A program made the position numbers and the translations under genes. DNA of 64,000 nt from Actinomyces gaoshouyii. GTDB lineage: Bacteria > Actinomycetota > Actinomycetes > Actinomycetales > Actinomycetaceae. This document shows positions 7,510 through 16,236 of the stretch, piece after piece; the stretch's first letter is position 1; every line of letters starts with the position of its first letter. The stretch spans positions 18,664 through 82,663 of the forward strand of contig NZ_MVIV01000008.1 in NCBI RefSeq assembly GCF_002072175.1. The letters are read 5' to 3'. The notes under the pieces are model-generated. The model saw nothing but the letters and a program-made list of their open reading frames with translations, was not told where the DNA came from and made no database searches.

Positions 7510-9399
7510 TCAGGGCAGCGCGAGCACGAGGTCCTGGATGGCGATCGACCACGTCGGGAAGAAATTGACGATCCGGTTGCCCACCAGGGCGATCGCGAGC
7601 GTCCCCGCCACGCAGGCCAGTGCGAGCACGATCAGGCGCGCGCCCACCGGGCGGGCGCCCCGCAGGAGGGCCCGGAGCGTCCTGGAGCGACCCGGATCGG
7701 GCGAGGCCACCGGCGTGGGGTCCTCAGCACTGCCCTCCGGTGCTCCTAGCGGGTCCCATGATTCCTGCGCGCCGTGGGGCTCCCGCGTCTCCGCCGCCCC
7801 CGTCCTCGACGGCTCATCCGCCGACGCCGCCCCCGCCGAGCGCGCGCGGCCCGGCAGTAGACCGCTCAGGCCCCGCAGGCGGCGCCGCAGCCCCGGGATG
7901 CCTCCCCCGCGCCATGGGACGATCGCCGCCAGGCTCAGCGCCAGCGCCACGATCCACGCGAGGATGATCGTCCCGATCCCCTGGATGCCGGTGAACATCT
8001 CCTGGAGCGTTCCCCGGGCACCCGTATCGGACCCGTCCCCGGCTCCCGTCGCAGTATCCCCGCCGGACGGGCTGTGGATCTGCTGGGCGGACGAGGGCGG
8101 CTCGGCGCTCGGGACCGACAGCGGCGCATCGGGAGCCACCGGGGTTTTCAACTGGGAGCCCCACCATGTCAGCGCCGTCGGGAAGGTCTGGCGCCACAGG
8201 GTGGCCGAATGCCCGCCGGACTGCGGGGTCACCATCTCCAAGGTATCCGTGGACGGCACCGCCGCCGGCAGATTGGCTCGCAGCTCGGCGGTGCCCGAGT
8301 CGTCCTGCGCGGCCATCTGCCATATGCGCAGGCTCTGGTGGGCGCGGGTGCGCAGGAGGGTGCTCAGGGCATTGGAGCGCTTGAGCTCGTCACTGGAGGA
8401 CATCGCTCCGGTGAAGGGGACGTCGTAGCCGGACATGCCGATCTCGTAGCCGTAGACATCCGAGCGCATGATCGCCGTCCAGGTCGAGCAGAAGCCCCCG
8501 GAGGAGATGCCCCCGATCGCCCAGCCTGAGCGGTTCGGGCTCACGTTGGGGAAGGAGGCGCGCACAATGGCGGGAACATCGTCCTGGACCCACGTACCCA
8601 CCTGGGCGCGGCCGACGACATCCGCGCAGTCCGGCATCGCGGTCTGACGGCGGTCGGCGTTGAGGCTCGGTAGGACGAGGATCGCCGGCTGCATCCGACC
8701 CGAGTCGATCGCCGCCTGCATCGCCGAGGCCGCCTTGACGGCGGTGACGACGCCGTCGGGACTGCCGGGATCGCCGTGGAGCATGACGAACACGGGGTAG
8801 GTCGCGCCATCGGTCGGAGAGTAGTCGCGAGGCGTCCACACCCAGACCTCCTGGGTGACGCCGCTGCGCCGGCCCGTCACGGTCGCCTTCGAGAAGCCCG
8901 TGTAGTCCGAGCCGCCCTTGATCGGCGTGAACTCGGCCGCATCGGCGGGCGAGGTCGCGGGAGGGCCGGCGGGCACAGAGGTGGGCTCCTCGGGGACGGA
9001 GATCACGGCGGGACCACGATCAGCGAAAGCGCGCTCACCCCTGATCTGGGCGACAACGTCCCCGATGGTTCGCACGAAGCCCAGGCGCGCATTCGCTCGC
9101 GCGCCGATCGCGCTCACCACGAGGATCTGGGCCAGGACGACGGCGAGCACCGTTCCCAGGAGCAGGGCCCGGGGGAAGCGGCGCCGCCCCGGACGGATCC
9201 GCGCCCATAGGAGGACGGCGGTGGCGAGCACGGCGATGAGCGCGACGACACCGATCCCCCGTACGGCCCAGGGCGAGAAGACACTGATCTCGGAGATACC
9301 AGCAGGGAGCAGGCGCACGGCGGCGAGGCCGCTCAGGGACGGGATAGACGGCGCGGAGGCCGCGAGGAGGGGGACGGGCATGGGAACATGATGCAACAC
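7510..9399 (-). CDS. membrane-anchored alpha/beta-hydrolase (esterase D-like)
   Basis: A 629-residue protein. Two hydrophobic segments (about 46-66 and 79-97) anchor it; an alpha/beta-hydrolase domain spans about 160-415; another hydrophobic helix (about 475-495), a Pro/Ala/Glu-rich linker and a last hydrophobic helix (about 588-606) follow. The nucleophile elbow is GGISSG with Ser299. The likely triad is completed by an Asp in QDDSG (about 366) and His397 in GGHSATLW. This resembles the esterase/mycolyltransferase-like family that includes FrmB and antigen 85. The substrate is unknown; topology suggests the catalytic domain faces outward and acts on lipids or wall esters. It is probably monocistronic. 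Confidence 0.8.
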   Translation of the reverse strand: MLHHVPMPVPLLAASAPSIPSLSGLAAVRLLPAGISEISVFSPWAVRGIGVVALIAVLATAVLLWARIRPGRRRFPRALLLGTVLAVVLAQILVVSAIGARANARLGFVRTIGDVVAQIRGERAFADRGPAVISVPEEPTSVPAGPPATSPADAAEFTPIKGGSDYTGFSKATVTGRRSGVTQEVWVWTPRDYSPTDGATYPVFVMLHGDPGSPDGVVTAVKAASAMQAAIDSGRMQPAILVLPSLNADRRQTAMPDCADVVGRAQVGTWVQDDVPAIVRASFPNVSPNRSGWAIGGISSGGFCSTWTAIMRSDVYGYEIGMSGYDVPFTGAMSSSDELKRSNALSTLLRTRAHQSLRIWQMAAQDDSGTAELRANLPAAVPSTDTLEMVTPQSGGHSATLWRQTFPTALTWWGSQLKTPVAPDAPLSVPSAEPPSSAQQIHSPSGGDTATGAGDGSDTGARGTLQEMFTGIQGIGTIILAWIVALALSLAAIVPWRGGGIPGLRRRLRGLSGLLPGRARSAGAASADEPSRTGAAETREPHGAQESWDPLGAPEGSAEDPTPVASPDPGRSRTLRALLRGARPVGARLIVLALACVAGTLAIALVGNRIVNFFPTWSIAIQDLVLALP

Positions 9400-9432
9400 G
9401 GCAGCGCTATCCCGAAAAGATCCTGAATGCCC

Positions 9433-9469
9433 CCATGGGTGTCGGACACCCGGTGCCGGACACCCATGG
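9433..9469. promoter_or_regulatory. inverted repeat upstream of the esterase gene
   Basis: CCATGGGTGTC at 9433-9443 is repeated inverted as GACACCCATGG at 9459-9469, with the related sequence GGACACCCGGTGCC between. It lies 34 bases upstream of the esterase start and overlaps the start of a possible small plus-strand gene. It is a candidate operator or leader hairpin. Confidence 0.5.
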
Positions 9470-9656
9470 TGTATCGGTCCATGACCGACGACTCTCCCCC
9501 TCCTGCCACCTCCTGGCAGCCCTCATCACCGGCCTCATCGCGGGCCTGATCACCTGGGCCGTGCTCGACGGCGCCCGGGCGCAGGCCCGCTCCACCGCCG
9601 TGCTCGACGGTGGCGACGACGCCGCCTCCCGGCCCCGCGCCGAGGCCGCCGGATAG
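9435..9656 (+). CDS. possible small single-span membrane protein
   Basis: A 73-codon frame with one convincing hydrophobic helix (LLAALITGLIAGLITWAVL, about residues 27-45) and a short hydrophilic tail. No clear ribosome-binding site precedes the ATG, and the inverted repeat at 9433-9469 covers the start. A second ATG in another frame at 9481 (reading MTDDSPPP) looks more like a natural N-terminus but stops after 22 codons, so a real gene may have suffered an indel near 9515. It is kept only because of the membrane helix. Confidence 0.3.
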   Translation: MGVGHPVPDTHGVSVHDRRLSPSCHLLAALITGLIAGLITWAVLDGARAQARSTAVLDGGDDAASRPRAEAAG

Positions 9657-9704
9657 CGAGCCCGCACCCCGCCTCACCAGCGCGCTGGGGCGCGTCGCCG
9701 GGCG

Positions 9705-10760
9705 TCAGCAGGTGTGATCGGCGACGGGCTCGCGTCGGCGGTGCTCGGGCGCGGAGTCGCCGGCAGCGGCCTTGAGGTCGGCGCGCAGGTTCTTGGGAAG
9801 GGAGAAGGTGATCTTCTCCGTGGCGGTGCGCACCTGCTCGACGTCCGTGAAACCCAGGCCCCCCAAGTGCTCGATGACCTCGCGCACGAGGATCTCGGGC
9901 ACCGAGGCGCCGCTGGTCAGGCCCACGGTGCGGGCGCTGTCGAACCAGGCATCGTCGATCTCGCGCGCGTAGTCCACGCGGTAGGCGGCCGGGGCCCCAG
10001 CCTCCAGCGCCACCTCCTTGAGGCGCACCGAGTTCGAGGAGTTGCCCGAGCCCACGACGAGCATGACGTCGGCATGCGGCGCGATCGCCTTGACCGCGGC
10101 CTGCCGGTTCTGAGTGGCGTAGCAGATGTTGTCCGTGGGCGGGTCGATCAGCTCCGGGAAGCGCTCGCGCAGCAGGCGCACCGTCTCCAGGGTCTCGTCC
10201 ACCGACAGCGTGGTCTGGCTGATCCAGGCGACCTTCGAGGGGTCGCGCACCACCACGCGGTCCACCTCCTCAGGGCCGTTGACCACCTGGATGCGCTCGG
10301 GCGCCTCGCCCTGCGTGCCCTCGACCTCCTCGTGGCCCGTGTGGCCGACGAGGATGATGTCGTAGTCGTCACCGGCGAAGCGCACCGCCTGCTTGTGGAC
10401 CTTGGTCACCAAGGGGCAGGTCGCGTCGATCGTCTGCAGGTGGCGGGCGGCGGCCTGCTCGTGCACCTCCGGTGCCACACCGTGCGCGGAGAAGACCACG
10501 CGCGCGCCCTCGGGCACCTCATCGGTCTCGGAGACGAAGATCGCGCCGCGCCTGGTCAGGGCCTCCACGACGTACTTGTTGTGGACGATCTCCTTGCGCA
10601 CGTAGATCGGCGTCCCGTAGTGGGCCAAGGCCTGCTCGACGGCGTCGACCGCCCGGTCCACGCCGGCGCAGTAGCCGCGCGGGGCGGCCACGAGGATCCT
10701 CTTGGCCCCGCCCGCGGGCGGGATCACGGGGGCGGTGGTGGGCGCGGAGGTATCTGTCAC
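9705..10760 (-). CDS. ispH: 4-hydroxy-3-methylbut-2-enyl diphosphate reductase
   Basis: A 351-residue enzyme of the non-mevalonate isoprenoid pathway. It reduces HMBPP to isopentenyl and dimethylallyl diphosphate using a [4Fe-4S] cluster. The three cluster cysteines are in [11 protein letters not shown] (Cys31), [12 protein letters not shown] and [11 protein letters not shown]. Other hallmarks are [11 protein letters not shown] and [14 protein letters not shown] place the start at GTG 10760 ([10 protein letters not shown]); a longer reading would run through the start of the divergent xseA gene and has no family homology. The pathway is continued locally by uppS. A perfect inverted repeat sits in the 61-bp divergent promoter region. 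Confidence 0.95.
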   Translation of the reverse strand: MTDTSAPTTAPVIPPAGGAKRILVAAPRGYCAGVDRAVDAVEQALAHYGTPIYVRKEIVHNKYVVEALTRRGAIFVSETDEVPEGARVVFSAHGVAPEVHEQAAARHLQTIDATCPLVTKVHKQAVRFAGDDYDIILVGHTGHEEVEGTQGEAPERIQVVNGPEEVDRVVVRDPSKVAWISQTTLSVDETLETVRLLRERFPELIDPPTDNICYATQNRQAAVKAIAPHADVMLVVGSGNSSNSVRLKEVALEAGAPAAYRVDYAREIDDAWFDSARTVGLTSGASVPEILVREVIEHLGGLGFTDVEQVRTATEKITFSLPKNLRADLKAAAGDSAPEHRRREPVADHTC

Positions 10761-10765
10761 GGTCT

Positions 10766-10815
10766 CACTGTGCCACAGCGCCGCTCCGGCCCCCAGACGG
10801 GACCGTGGCACAGTG
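10766..10815. promoter_or_regulatory. perfect 11-bp inverted repeat between ispH and xseA
   Basis: CACTGTGCCAC (10766-10776) and GTGGCACAGTG (10805-10815) flank a 28-base spacer and almost fill the 61-bp divergent region. One arm lies 5 bases from the ispH start and the other 6 bases from the xseA start. Such symmetry would let one regulator control both genes, or would fold near the 5' end of either mRNA. Confidence 0.6.
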
Positions 10816-10821
10816 GTGCAT

Positions 10822-12123
10822 GTGACACAGCCTCCCACCCCGGGCCGGGCCCGGCCGCTTGCCCGCCTCGCCCGCGAGACCACCGCGGAGAACCCGTGGC
10901 CCCTGCGCCTGCTGGCCACGAAGATCGAGGAGTACGTCTCCAAGATGACGCAGGTGTGGGTGGAGGGCCAGGTGGTCCAGTTCAGCCGCCGCCCCGGCGC
11001 CGGCATGCAGTTCCTCACCCTGCGGGACACCGACGCCGATGTCTCCATCTCCGTGTCCCTCTACACGCGCACCCTGGCCGCCATCGACCGCGCCCTGCCC
11101 GAGCCCCTGGACTCCGGCGCCCGCGTGGTGGTCCAGGGCCGCCCCACGTACTGGACCAAGCGCGGCACGCTCCAGCTCCTGGCCGAGGACGTCCGGCTCG
11201 TCGGCGTCGGGGACCTCTTGGCGCGCATCGAGCAGCTGCGCCGGATCCTCGCCGCCGAGGGCCTGTTCGACGCCGAGCGCAAACGCCCCCTGCCATTCCT
11301 GCCCCGGAGGGTCGGGCTCGTCTGCGGGCGCGGATCCAAAGCCGAGGACGACGTCGTCGTCAACGCGCGCCTGCGCTGGCCGGGCCTGCCCTTCGAGATC
11401 CGCGAGGTCGCCGTGCAGGGCGCGAGCGCCGTGCGGGAGGTGACCGCCGCGATCCGGGAGCTCGACGCCATGGAGGGGATCGATGTCATCGTCGTGGCGC
11501 GCGGCGGCGGCGCCGTCGAGGACCTGCTGCCCTTCTCCGATGAGGGGCTCGTGCGCGCGGCCGCCGCGGCACGCACCCCACTGGTCTCGGCGATCGGCCA
11601 CGAGACCGACTGCCCCTTGCTCGACCTCGTGGCCGATTACCGCGCCTCCACCCCCACCGATGCCGCCCGGCGGATCGTGCCCGACCTCGCCCAGGAGACC
11701 GTCGGTCTGGACAGCGCCCGCGCCCGCCTGCGGGAAATCCTCGCCCAGCGGCTCGACGCCGAGCAGCGGGGGCTCGATCAGGTGCGCGCCCGCCCGATCA
11801 TGACCGACCCCTCCGTCATCATCCGCGACCGCGTCGCCGAGCTCGACGCCGCCCGTGAGCGCATCCGCCGCGGCCTCGACCACGCGCTGACGCTGGCCGC
11901 CTCGGATCTGCGAGCCGAGCGGGCGCGCCTGACGGCGCTGTCCCCGCAGGGAGTGCTCGATCGCGGCTACACGATCCTGCGCCGCCCGGGGGGCGCCGTC
12001 ATCACGAGCGCGGAGGATGTCAAGAAGGGCGATCTCATCGAGGGGATCCTCTCCTCCGGGCGACTCGTCGCCCAGGTCGTGGGCGCCACGAAGCCCGCCT
12101 CGCAGATACCCGCGGCCGACTGA
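10822..12123 (+). CDS. xseA: exodeoxyribonuclease VII large subunit
   Basis: A 433-residue subunit of exonuclease VII, which degrades single-stranded DNA in both directions. The N-terminal OB fold (about 20-115) contains [17 protein letters not shown] and [10 protein letters not shown]. The catalytic core has [24 protein letters not shown] and [26 protein letters not shown] motifs, then ISAIGHETD and [12 protein letters not shown] coiled-coil region and a typical C-terminus ([16 protein letters not shown]) follow. I use GTG 10822 ([10 protein letters not shown]); GTG codons at 10813 and 10816 are alternatives. xseB follows at 12248, as is usual. Confidence 0.93.
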   Translation: MTQPPTPGRARPLARLARETTAENPWPLRLLATKIEEYVSKMTQVWVEGQVVQFSRRPGAGMQFLTLRDTDADVSISVSLYTRTLAAIDRALPEPLDSGARVVVQGRPTYWTKRGTLQLLAEDVRLVGVGDLLARIEQLRRILAAEGLFDAERKRPLPFLPRRVGLVCGRGSKAEDDVVVNARLRWPGLPFEIREVAVQGASAVREVTAAIRELDAMEGIDVIVVARGGGAVEDLLPFSDEGLVRAAAAARTPLVSAIGHETDCPLLDLVADYRASTPTDAARRIVPDLAQETVGLDSARARLREILAQRLDAEQRGLDQVRARPIMTDPSVIIRDRVAELDAARERIRRGLDHALTLAASDLRAERARLTALSPQGVLDRGYTILRRPGGAVITSAEDVKKGDLIEGILSSGRLVAQVVGATKPASQIPAAD

Positions 12124-12247
12124 GGCCGGGCGGGGCACCCGGTCATCCCCCGAGGATCGCATCGGGCGAGCCCTCGGGCCGCCCGATCCTCCGCCGCTTC
12201 TCCGCGATGCCGCGCCACCGGGCCGGGTGGCGTGCGAGAATAGCACT

Positions 12248-12499
12248 ATGAGCCTGAGCCCCGACTCCCCCACCACCGCCTCCGGCGACAACGATGACGT
12301 CGCCGTGCTCTCCTATGAGCAGGCCCGCGAGGAGCTGATCGGCGTCGTCCAGCGCCTGGAGGCCGGCCAAGTCCCGCTGGAGGACGCGCTGTCCCTGTGG
12401 GAGCGGGGCGAGGCGCTCGCCGCCCGCTGCCAGGCCTGGCTCGACGACGCTCGTGCGCGGCTGGCCGCCGTCGCGTCCCCGGATCAGGGCCAGGACTGA
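12248..12499 (+). CDS. xseB: exodeoxyribonuclease VII small subunit
   Basis: An 83-residue helical protein with the family core LSYEQAREELIGVVQRLEAG and PLEDALSLWERGEALAARC. It assembles with XseA. A frame open further upstream is ignored because homology begins only at this ATG. The ribosome-binding site is weak. The gene lies 124 bp after xseA and 44 bp before the sugar kinase, suggesting one transcript. Confidence 0.92.
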   Translation: MSLSPDSPTTASGDNDDVAVLSYEQAREELIGVVQRLEAGQVPLEDALSLWERGEALAARCQAWLDDARARLAAVASPDQGQD

Positions 12500-12543
12500 T
12501 CCACGACCCACCAACCGCCGTCACTGGAGCGAAGGAGCCCATC

Positions 12544-13527
12544 ATGACCACCGCTACTGCCGAGAACGCCACTGCCACCCCCGCTGCTCCTGGACCCGCC
12601 GGGACCGCGCTCGTCATCGGGGAGGCACTGGTCGACGTCGTCATCCACCCCGGCGCAGAGCCGGTGGACATCCCGGGCGGCTCGCCGGCCAACGTGGCGC
12701 TCGGCCTGGCTCGCCTTGGCCGCGACGCCGAGCTCGACTGCTGGATCGCCGACGATGAGCGCGGCCGTGCGATCCGCTCGCACCTGGTCTCCGACGGCGT
12801 GCGCATCACCCCGGGCTCGGATGGCGCCGAGCGGACCTCCACCGCCCAGGCGACCATCGGCGAGGACCGGGCGGCCACCTATGTCTTCGACCTCGACTGG
12901 AACCCGCCCTACCCGGCTCCCGCCGAGCCGCCGATCCTCATCCACACCGGCTCGATCGCGGCGATCCTGGAGCCGGGCGCGCGGACTGTGGAGCAGGCGC
13001 TGCGCGACTTCCGCGCTTCGGCAACCGTCTGCTACGACCCCAACGCCCGCCCCCAGCTCATGGGAGAGCCCGGCGAGGCGCGCGCGATCGTGGAGCGCCT
13101 CGTGGCCCTGTCCGATCTGGTCAAGTGCTCCGACGAGGATGTGACCTGGTTCTACGGCATCGATGAGGGCGACGACGCCGCCCTCGAGGGCGTTCTCGAG
13201 GGCTGGCTCCGGATGGGGCCGGCGATCGTCGTCGTCACCCGCGGCAAGCGCGGGGCGCTGGCCCTGACCTCCTCGGGGCTGCGCTTGGAGGTGCCCGCGG
13301 ACCCGAGCGTCGTCGTGGCGGATACGGTGGGCGCGGGCGACTCCTTCATGGGAGGCCTGGAGGACGGCCTGTGGTCCGAGGGGCTCGTGGGCGCCCAGCA
13401 GCGCGAGGCCCTGCGCGCGATCGACGCCGACGCGCTGGAGCGGGTGGTGCGCCACGCCTCGCGCATCGCGGACATCACCGTCTCCCGAGCCGGCGCCAAC
13501 CCTCCCACCCGCGCCGAGCTCGCCTGA
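12544..13527 (+). CDS. PfkB-family carbohydrate kinase (fructokinase-like)
   Basis: A 327-residue ribokinase-type sugar kinase. It begins with ALVIGEALVDVV and IPGGSPANVALGLARLG (sugar-binding region). The C-terminal signature is ADTVGAGDSFMGGL, whose Asp is the catalytic base; ATP binding involves VVTRGKRGAL. The glycine-rich PGGSPANVA motif is typical of bacterial fructokinases, so fructose to fructose-6-phosphate is the best guess; ribose or another sugar cannot be excluded. The ATG at 12544 has AAGGAG 6 bases upstream. It follows xseB closely and is probably co-transcribed. Confidence 0.88.
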   Translation: MTTATAENATATPAAPGPAGTALVIGEALVDVVIHPGAEPVDIPGGSPANVALGLARLGRDAELDCWIADDERGRAIRSHLVSDGVRITPGSDGAERTSTAQATIGEDRAATYVFDLDWNPPYPAPAEPPILIHTGSIAAILEPGARTVEQALRDFRASATVCYDPNARPQLMGEPGEARAIVERLVALSDLVKCSDEDVTWFYGIDEGDDAALEGVLEGWLRMGPAIVVVTRGKRGALALTSSGLRLEVPADPSVVVADTVGAGDSFMGGLEDGLWSEGLVGAQQREALRAIDADALERVVRHASRIADITVSRAGANPPTRAELA

Positions 13528-13640
13528 GCCCGCGAGATCGCGCCGGCCGCCGTGACGAGGACGACCTGGACGTTGAGCGCGTCGGCGACCAGCGCGCCAT
13601 AGCGGGCGATCGGCATCGCGATCCGGTCCCGCAGGAGGGC

Positions 13641-13666
13641 GCCGGCGGGCGGGCCCGCCCGCCGGC
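13641..13666. terminator. 26-bp perfect palindrome between convergent pfkB-type and uppS genes
   Basis: Each 13-base half is the exact reverse complement of the other, with no spacer. It lies 8 bases beyond the uppS stop and 114 bases after the kinase stop, and it probably ends both transcripts. The rest of 13528-13674 holds no recognisable gene. Confidence 0.65.
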
Positions 13667-13674
13667 CAGCGGGA

Positions 13675-14463
13675 TCAGCGCCCCATGCGGCGCTCGCGAC
13701 CGGCGTAGTCGCGCAGAGCGCGAAGGAAATCCACGCGGCGGAAGGCCGGCCAGTTCACCTCGCAGAAGTAGAACTCGGAGTGGACCGACTGCCACAGGAG
13801 GAAACCCGAGAGCCGCTGCTCGCCGGAGGTGCGGATGAGCAGGTCGGGGTCGGGCTGGCCCTTGGTGTAGAGGTGGTCGGTGATGTCCTCCTCGCTCAGG
13901 GAGGCGGCCACCTCCTCCAGGCTCGCCCCAGCGGCGGCGCGCTCGCGCAGGATCTCGCGGACGGCGTCGGCGATCTCCTGGCGCCCCCCGTAGCCGACGG
14001 CGATATTGACCTCCATCCGCTGATCCGTCTCCCCCGTCCGGCCGGGCTCAGCGTCGGGAGCGGTGATGGCGACGGCGGCGCGCAATCGCGCGGCGACCTC
14101 GGCGGGCAGGAGGTCGACGGCGCCCACGAGACGCACCCGCCACCGGCCGCTTCCCGCCAGGTCCTCCACGGCCTGGGCGATGATGTCGAGCAGGGGGGCG
14201 AGCTCGGCGGGATCGCGGGAGAGGTTGTCCGTGCTCAGCAGCCACAGCGTGACCACGGCAACGCTCGCGTCGTCCGCCCAGCCGAGGAACTCCTCGATCT
14301 TGTCCGCCCCGCGCTTGTGCCCCTGGGAGGCGCCGATCCCCAGGGCCTTGGCCCAGCGGCGGTTGCCGTCGAGGATGACACCGACATGGCGGGGCGCGCG
14401 GGAGGAGTCGAGGCGCGCGGACAGACGGCGCTCATAGAGCTGGTAGAGGAAGCCGTCCGCCAT
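13675..14463 (-). CDS. uppS: isoprenyl (cis-prenyl) diphosphate synthase
   Basis: A 262-residue UPP-synthase-family enzyme that condenses isopentenyl diphosphate onto an allylic primer in Z configuration. It makes the undecaprenyl or decaprenyl carrier for peptidoglycan and surface glycans. The signature HVGVILDGNRRWAKALG has the catalytic Asp at about residue 32; TLWLLSTDNLSR, VNIAVGYGGRQEI, DLLIRTSGEQRLSGFLLWQ and SEFYF follow. I choose the second ATG (14463) because AAGGAG ends 4 bases before it; an ATG at 14478 lacks this. It is divergent from the PAQR gene. It provides the carrier that the glycan genes at 44-64 kb would need. Confidence 0.93.
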   Translation of the reverse strand: MADGFLYQLYERRLSARLDSSRAPRHVGVILDGNRRWAKALGIGASQGHKRGADKIEEFLGWADDASVAVVTLWLLSTDNLSRDPAELAPLLDIIAQAVEDLAGSGRWRVRLVGAVDLLPAEVAARLRAAVAITAPDAEPGRTGETDQRMEVNIAVGYGGRQEIADAVREILRERAAAGASLEEVAASLSEEDITDHLYTKGQPDPDLLIRTSGEQRLSGFLLWQSVHSEFYFCEVNWPAFRRVDFLRALRDYAGRERRMGR

Positions 14464-14574
14464 GTCTCTCCTTCGCATGTGCGCGCGGGCCCGACCGGCT
14501 GGGGAACCGGGCTGCGCCGTAGAACCAACGTTATCGTGCGCGCCGCCCGCAGGTAGTGGTCCTTCCTCCCCACT

Positions 14575-14598
14575 CGAACCTACGATACCGTAGGTTCG
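14575..14598. promoter_or_regulatory. perfect inverted repeat in the uppS/PAQR divergent region
   Basis: CGAACCTACG and CGTAGGTTCG flank the spacer ATAC, a 24-bp dyad typical of TetR-family operators. It lies 45 bases before the PAQR start. The central TACGAT also fits a TANNNT -10 box, so binding here would block transcription. No TetR gene is nearby. Confidence 0.6.
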
Positions 14599-14642
14599 GG
14601 CGCCGTCCCTGAGAGCGCCATCGGCGCCCGCCAGGAGGTTCC

Positions 14643-15380
14643 ATGCGCGCAGACGCGGATCCGCGCCGCGATGCGGCTGAGGCCGCCCCGCCCCAGGAGC
14701 GGGACACTGGCCGCCGACCCGCGCGGGCGCCGGCCCGGATCAAGCCCGTCAAGCCCGGGCTGCGGGGTTGGATCCACACGATCGCGGTGCCATTGGCCCT
14801 GGCCGCCTGCATCGTCCTCACCACCCTGGCCGACGGCACCGCCCTGACGTGGACCAGCGCCGTGTACCTGGTGTGCTCGCTGCTGCTGTTCGCCAACTCG
14901 AGCCTCTACCACCTGGGCAGTGGCCGCTTCCCACGAGCCGTCTCCGACGCCCTGCAGCGCATCGACCACGCCAATATCTACCTGCTCATCGCAGGGACCT
15001 ACACGCCCCTATCGGTGGCGCTGCTCGACGCGGCGACAGCGCGCCTGGTGCTCGGCATCGTCTGGGGAGGCGCGGCGGCCGGGATCGTCATGTCCCTCAT
15101 ATGGCCGGGCGCCCCACGCCGGCTGAGGACGGTCCTGTACATCGTCCTGGGCTGGGTGGCGCTCTGGTTCCTGCCCTCGTTCTGGCGCTCGGGAGGGCCC
15201 GCGATCGTGTGGCTGCTCATGGTCGGAGGGCTGATCTACACGGTCGGCGCGATCGTGTACGCGCGCAAGCGCCCCGACCCCCTCCCCCGCTGGTTCGGCT
15301 TCCACGAGGTGTTCCACGCCTGCACGGTGGCGGCATGGGCATGTCACGCCGTTGCCTGCTATATCGCGGTTCTCGGCTGA
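14643..15380 (+). CDS. hemolysin III / PAQR-family membrane protein
   Basis: A 245-residue protein with seven predicted membrane helices after a 40-residue Arg/Pro-rich tail. Family markers are NSSLYHLG with the first metal-site His, RIDHANIYLLIAGTYTP (His, Asp) and the C-terminal HEVFHACTVAAWACHAVA, which together form the PAQR zinc site. Bacterial members (YqfA, hemolysin III) are linked to membrane fluidity and phospholipid homeostasis; a ceramidase-like hydrolase activity is proposed for the superfamily. The start has AGGAGG 6 bases upstream. It is preceded by the dyad at 14575-14598 and followed by greA. Confidence 0.88.
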   Translation: MRADADPRRDAAEAAPPQERDTGRRPARAPARIKPVKPGLRGWIHTIAVPLALAACIVLTTLADGTALTWTSAVYLVCSLLLFANSSLYHLGSGRFPRAVSDALQRIDHANIYLLIAGTYTPLSVALLDAATARLVLGIVWGGAAAGIVMSLIWPGAPRRLRTVLYIVLGWVALWFLPSFWRSGGPAIVWLLMVGGLIYTVGAIVYARKRPDPLPRWFGFHEVFHACTVAAWACHAVACYIAVLG

Positions 15381-15619
15381 TCCCAGTCAGGCCGGGAGCA
15401 CGAGATGCCCCGGCCACCGCAGGTGCTGCGCACCCACTGGTGCCATCCGCACGCACCGCTCGGTGCGGGAAGCACCGGCCGACGAGCCGCAAGGCCGGCT
15501 GGACGCGCGATTCCCAGGGCGATCGCAGGTCCGGAGAGGTAGACTCACCCCTCACACACGGCCCCGGGCGCCCACCGCGCATCGGGGCATTGCCACGACG
15601 CCGTCGTCGGCCCACCACT

Positions 15620-15639
15620 GATCACCAGATCACCAGATC
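15620..15639 (+). repeat. short tandem repeat in the greA leader
   Basis: GATCACCA is repeated twice and a half (20 bases) ending 12 bases before the greA ATG and directly before its AGGAG. A weak hairpin (CGCACC-GCTC-GGTGCG, 15452-15467) lies further upstream and may end the PAQR transcript. Nothing else is evident in 15381-15651. Confidence 0.5.
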
Positions 15640-15651
15640 GAGGAGAACCCC

Positions 15652-16143
15652 ATGGCCGCGGATACCGAGAAGCAGGGAACCTGGCTGACCCAGGAGGCCT
15701 TCGACCGCCTGAGCGCCGAGCTCGAGCACCGCAAGGGCGAGGAGCGCAAGGAGATCGCCCAGCGCGTCGAGGCGGCCCGCCAGGAGGGGGACCTGCGCGA
15801 GAACGCCGGATACCACGCCGCCCGCGAGGAGGCCGCCCTCAACGAGGCCCGCATCATCGCCCTGACCGAGACGCTGGAGAACGCCCAGATCGGCGAGGCC
15901 GCCGACGATGGCACCGTCTCCGCGGGCACGATCGTCACCGCGAAGGTGGCCGGCAAGGAGCAGCGCTTCGCCCTGGGCGGCCAGGAGATCGCCGAGGACG
16001 TCCCCGAGGGCGTCAAGGTCTTCTCCCCCGACGCGCCGCTCGGCAAGGCCCTCATGGGGCACGCCGCGGGCGAGAAGGTCTCCTACGACGCCCCGAACGG
16101 CAAGAGGATCACTGCGGAGATCCTCAGGGTCAGCCGCGTCTGA
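15652..16143 (+). CDS. greA: transcription elongation factor GreA
   Basis: A 163-residue factor that enters the RNA polymerase secondary channel and stimulates cleavage of backtracked RNA. The N-terminal coiled coil contains RQEGDLRENAGYHAAREEAALNEARI (quoted in part), with the conserved acidic tip residues Asp and Glu in GDLREN. The C-terminal FKBP-like domain follows, ending SYDAPNGKRITAEILRV. Length matches the actinobacterial form. The start ATG has GAGGAG upstream. In actinobacteria greA often sits beside uppS/hemolysin III, as here. Confidence 0.95.
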   Translation: MAADTEKQGTWLTQEAFDRLSAELEHRKGEERKEIAQRVEAARQEGDLRENAGYHAAREEAALNEARIIALTETLENAQIGEAADDGTVSAGTIVTAKVAGKEQRFALGGQEIAEDVPEGVKVFSPDAPLGKALMGHAAGEKVSYDAPNGKRITAEILRVSRV

Positions 16144-16236
16144 CGCTGCGCCGCCGTTCATTCCCGCGCCTCGCCTTGAGCGAAGGGAACGGGGATGGGG
16201 GCGACCCGGCCAGCAGCGGGACGGTAGCGTTCTCCT

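Noticed and set aside
9714..12291. Long frames antisense to ispH and xseA
   Set aside because: Both are shadows of recognised enzymes with full family motifs.
13528..13640. A minus-strand stretch reading MPIARYGALVADALNVQVVLV as a possible gene fragment
   Set aside because: No family recognised, no ribosome-binding site, and the frame continues into the antisense of the kinase gene.
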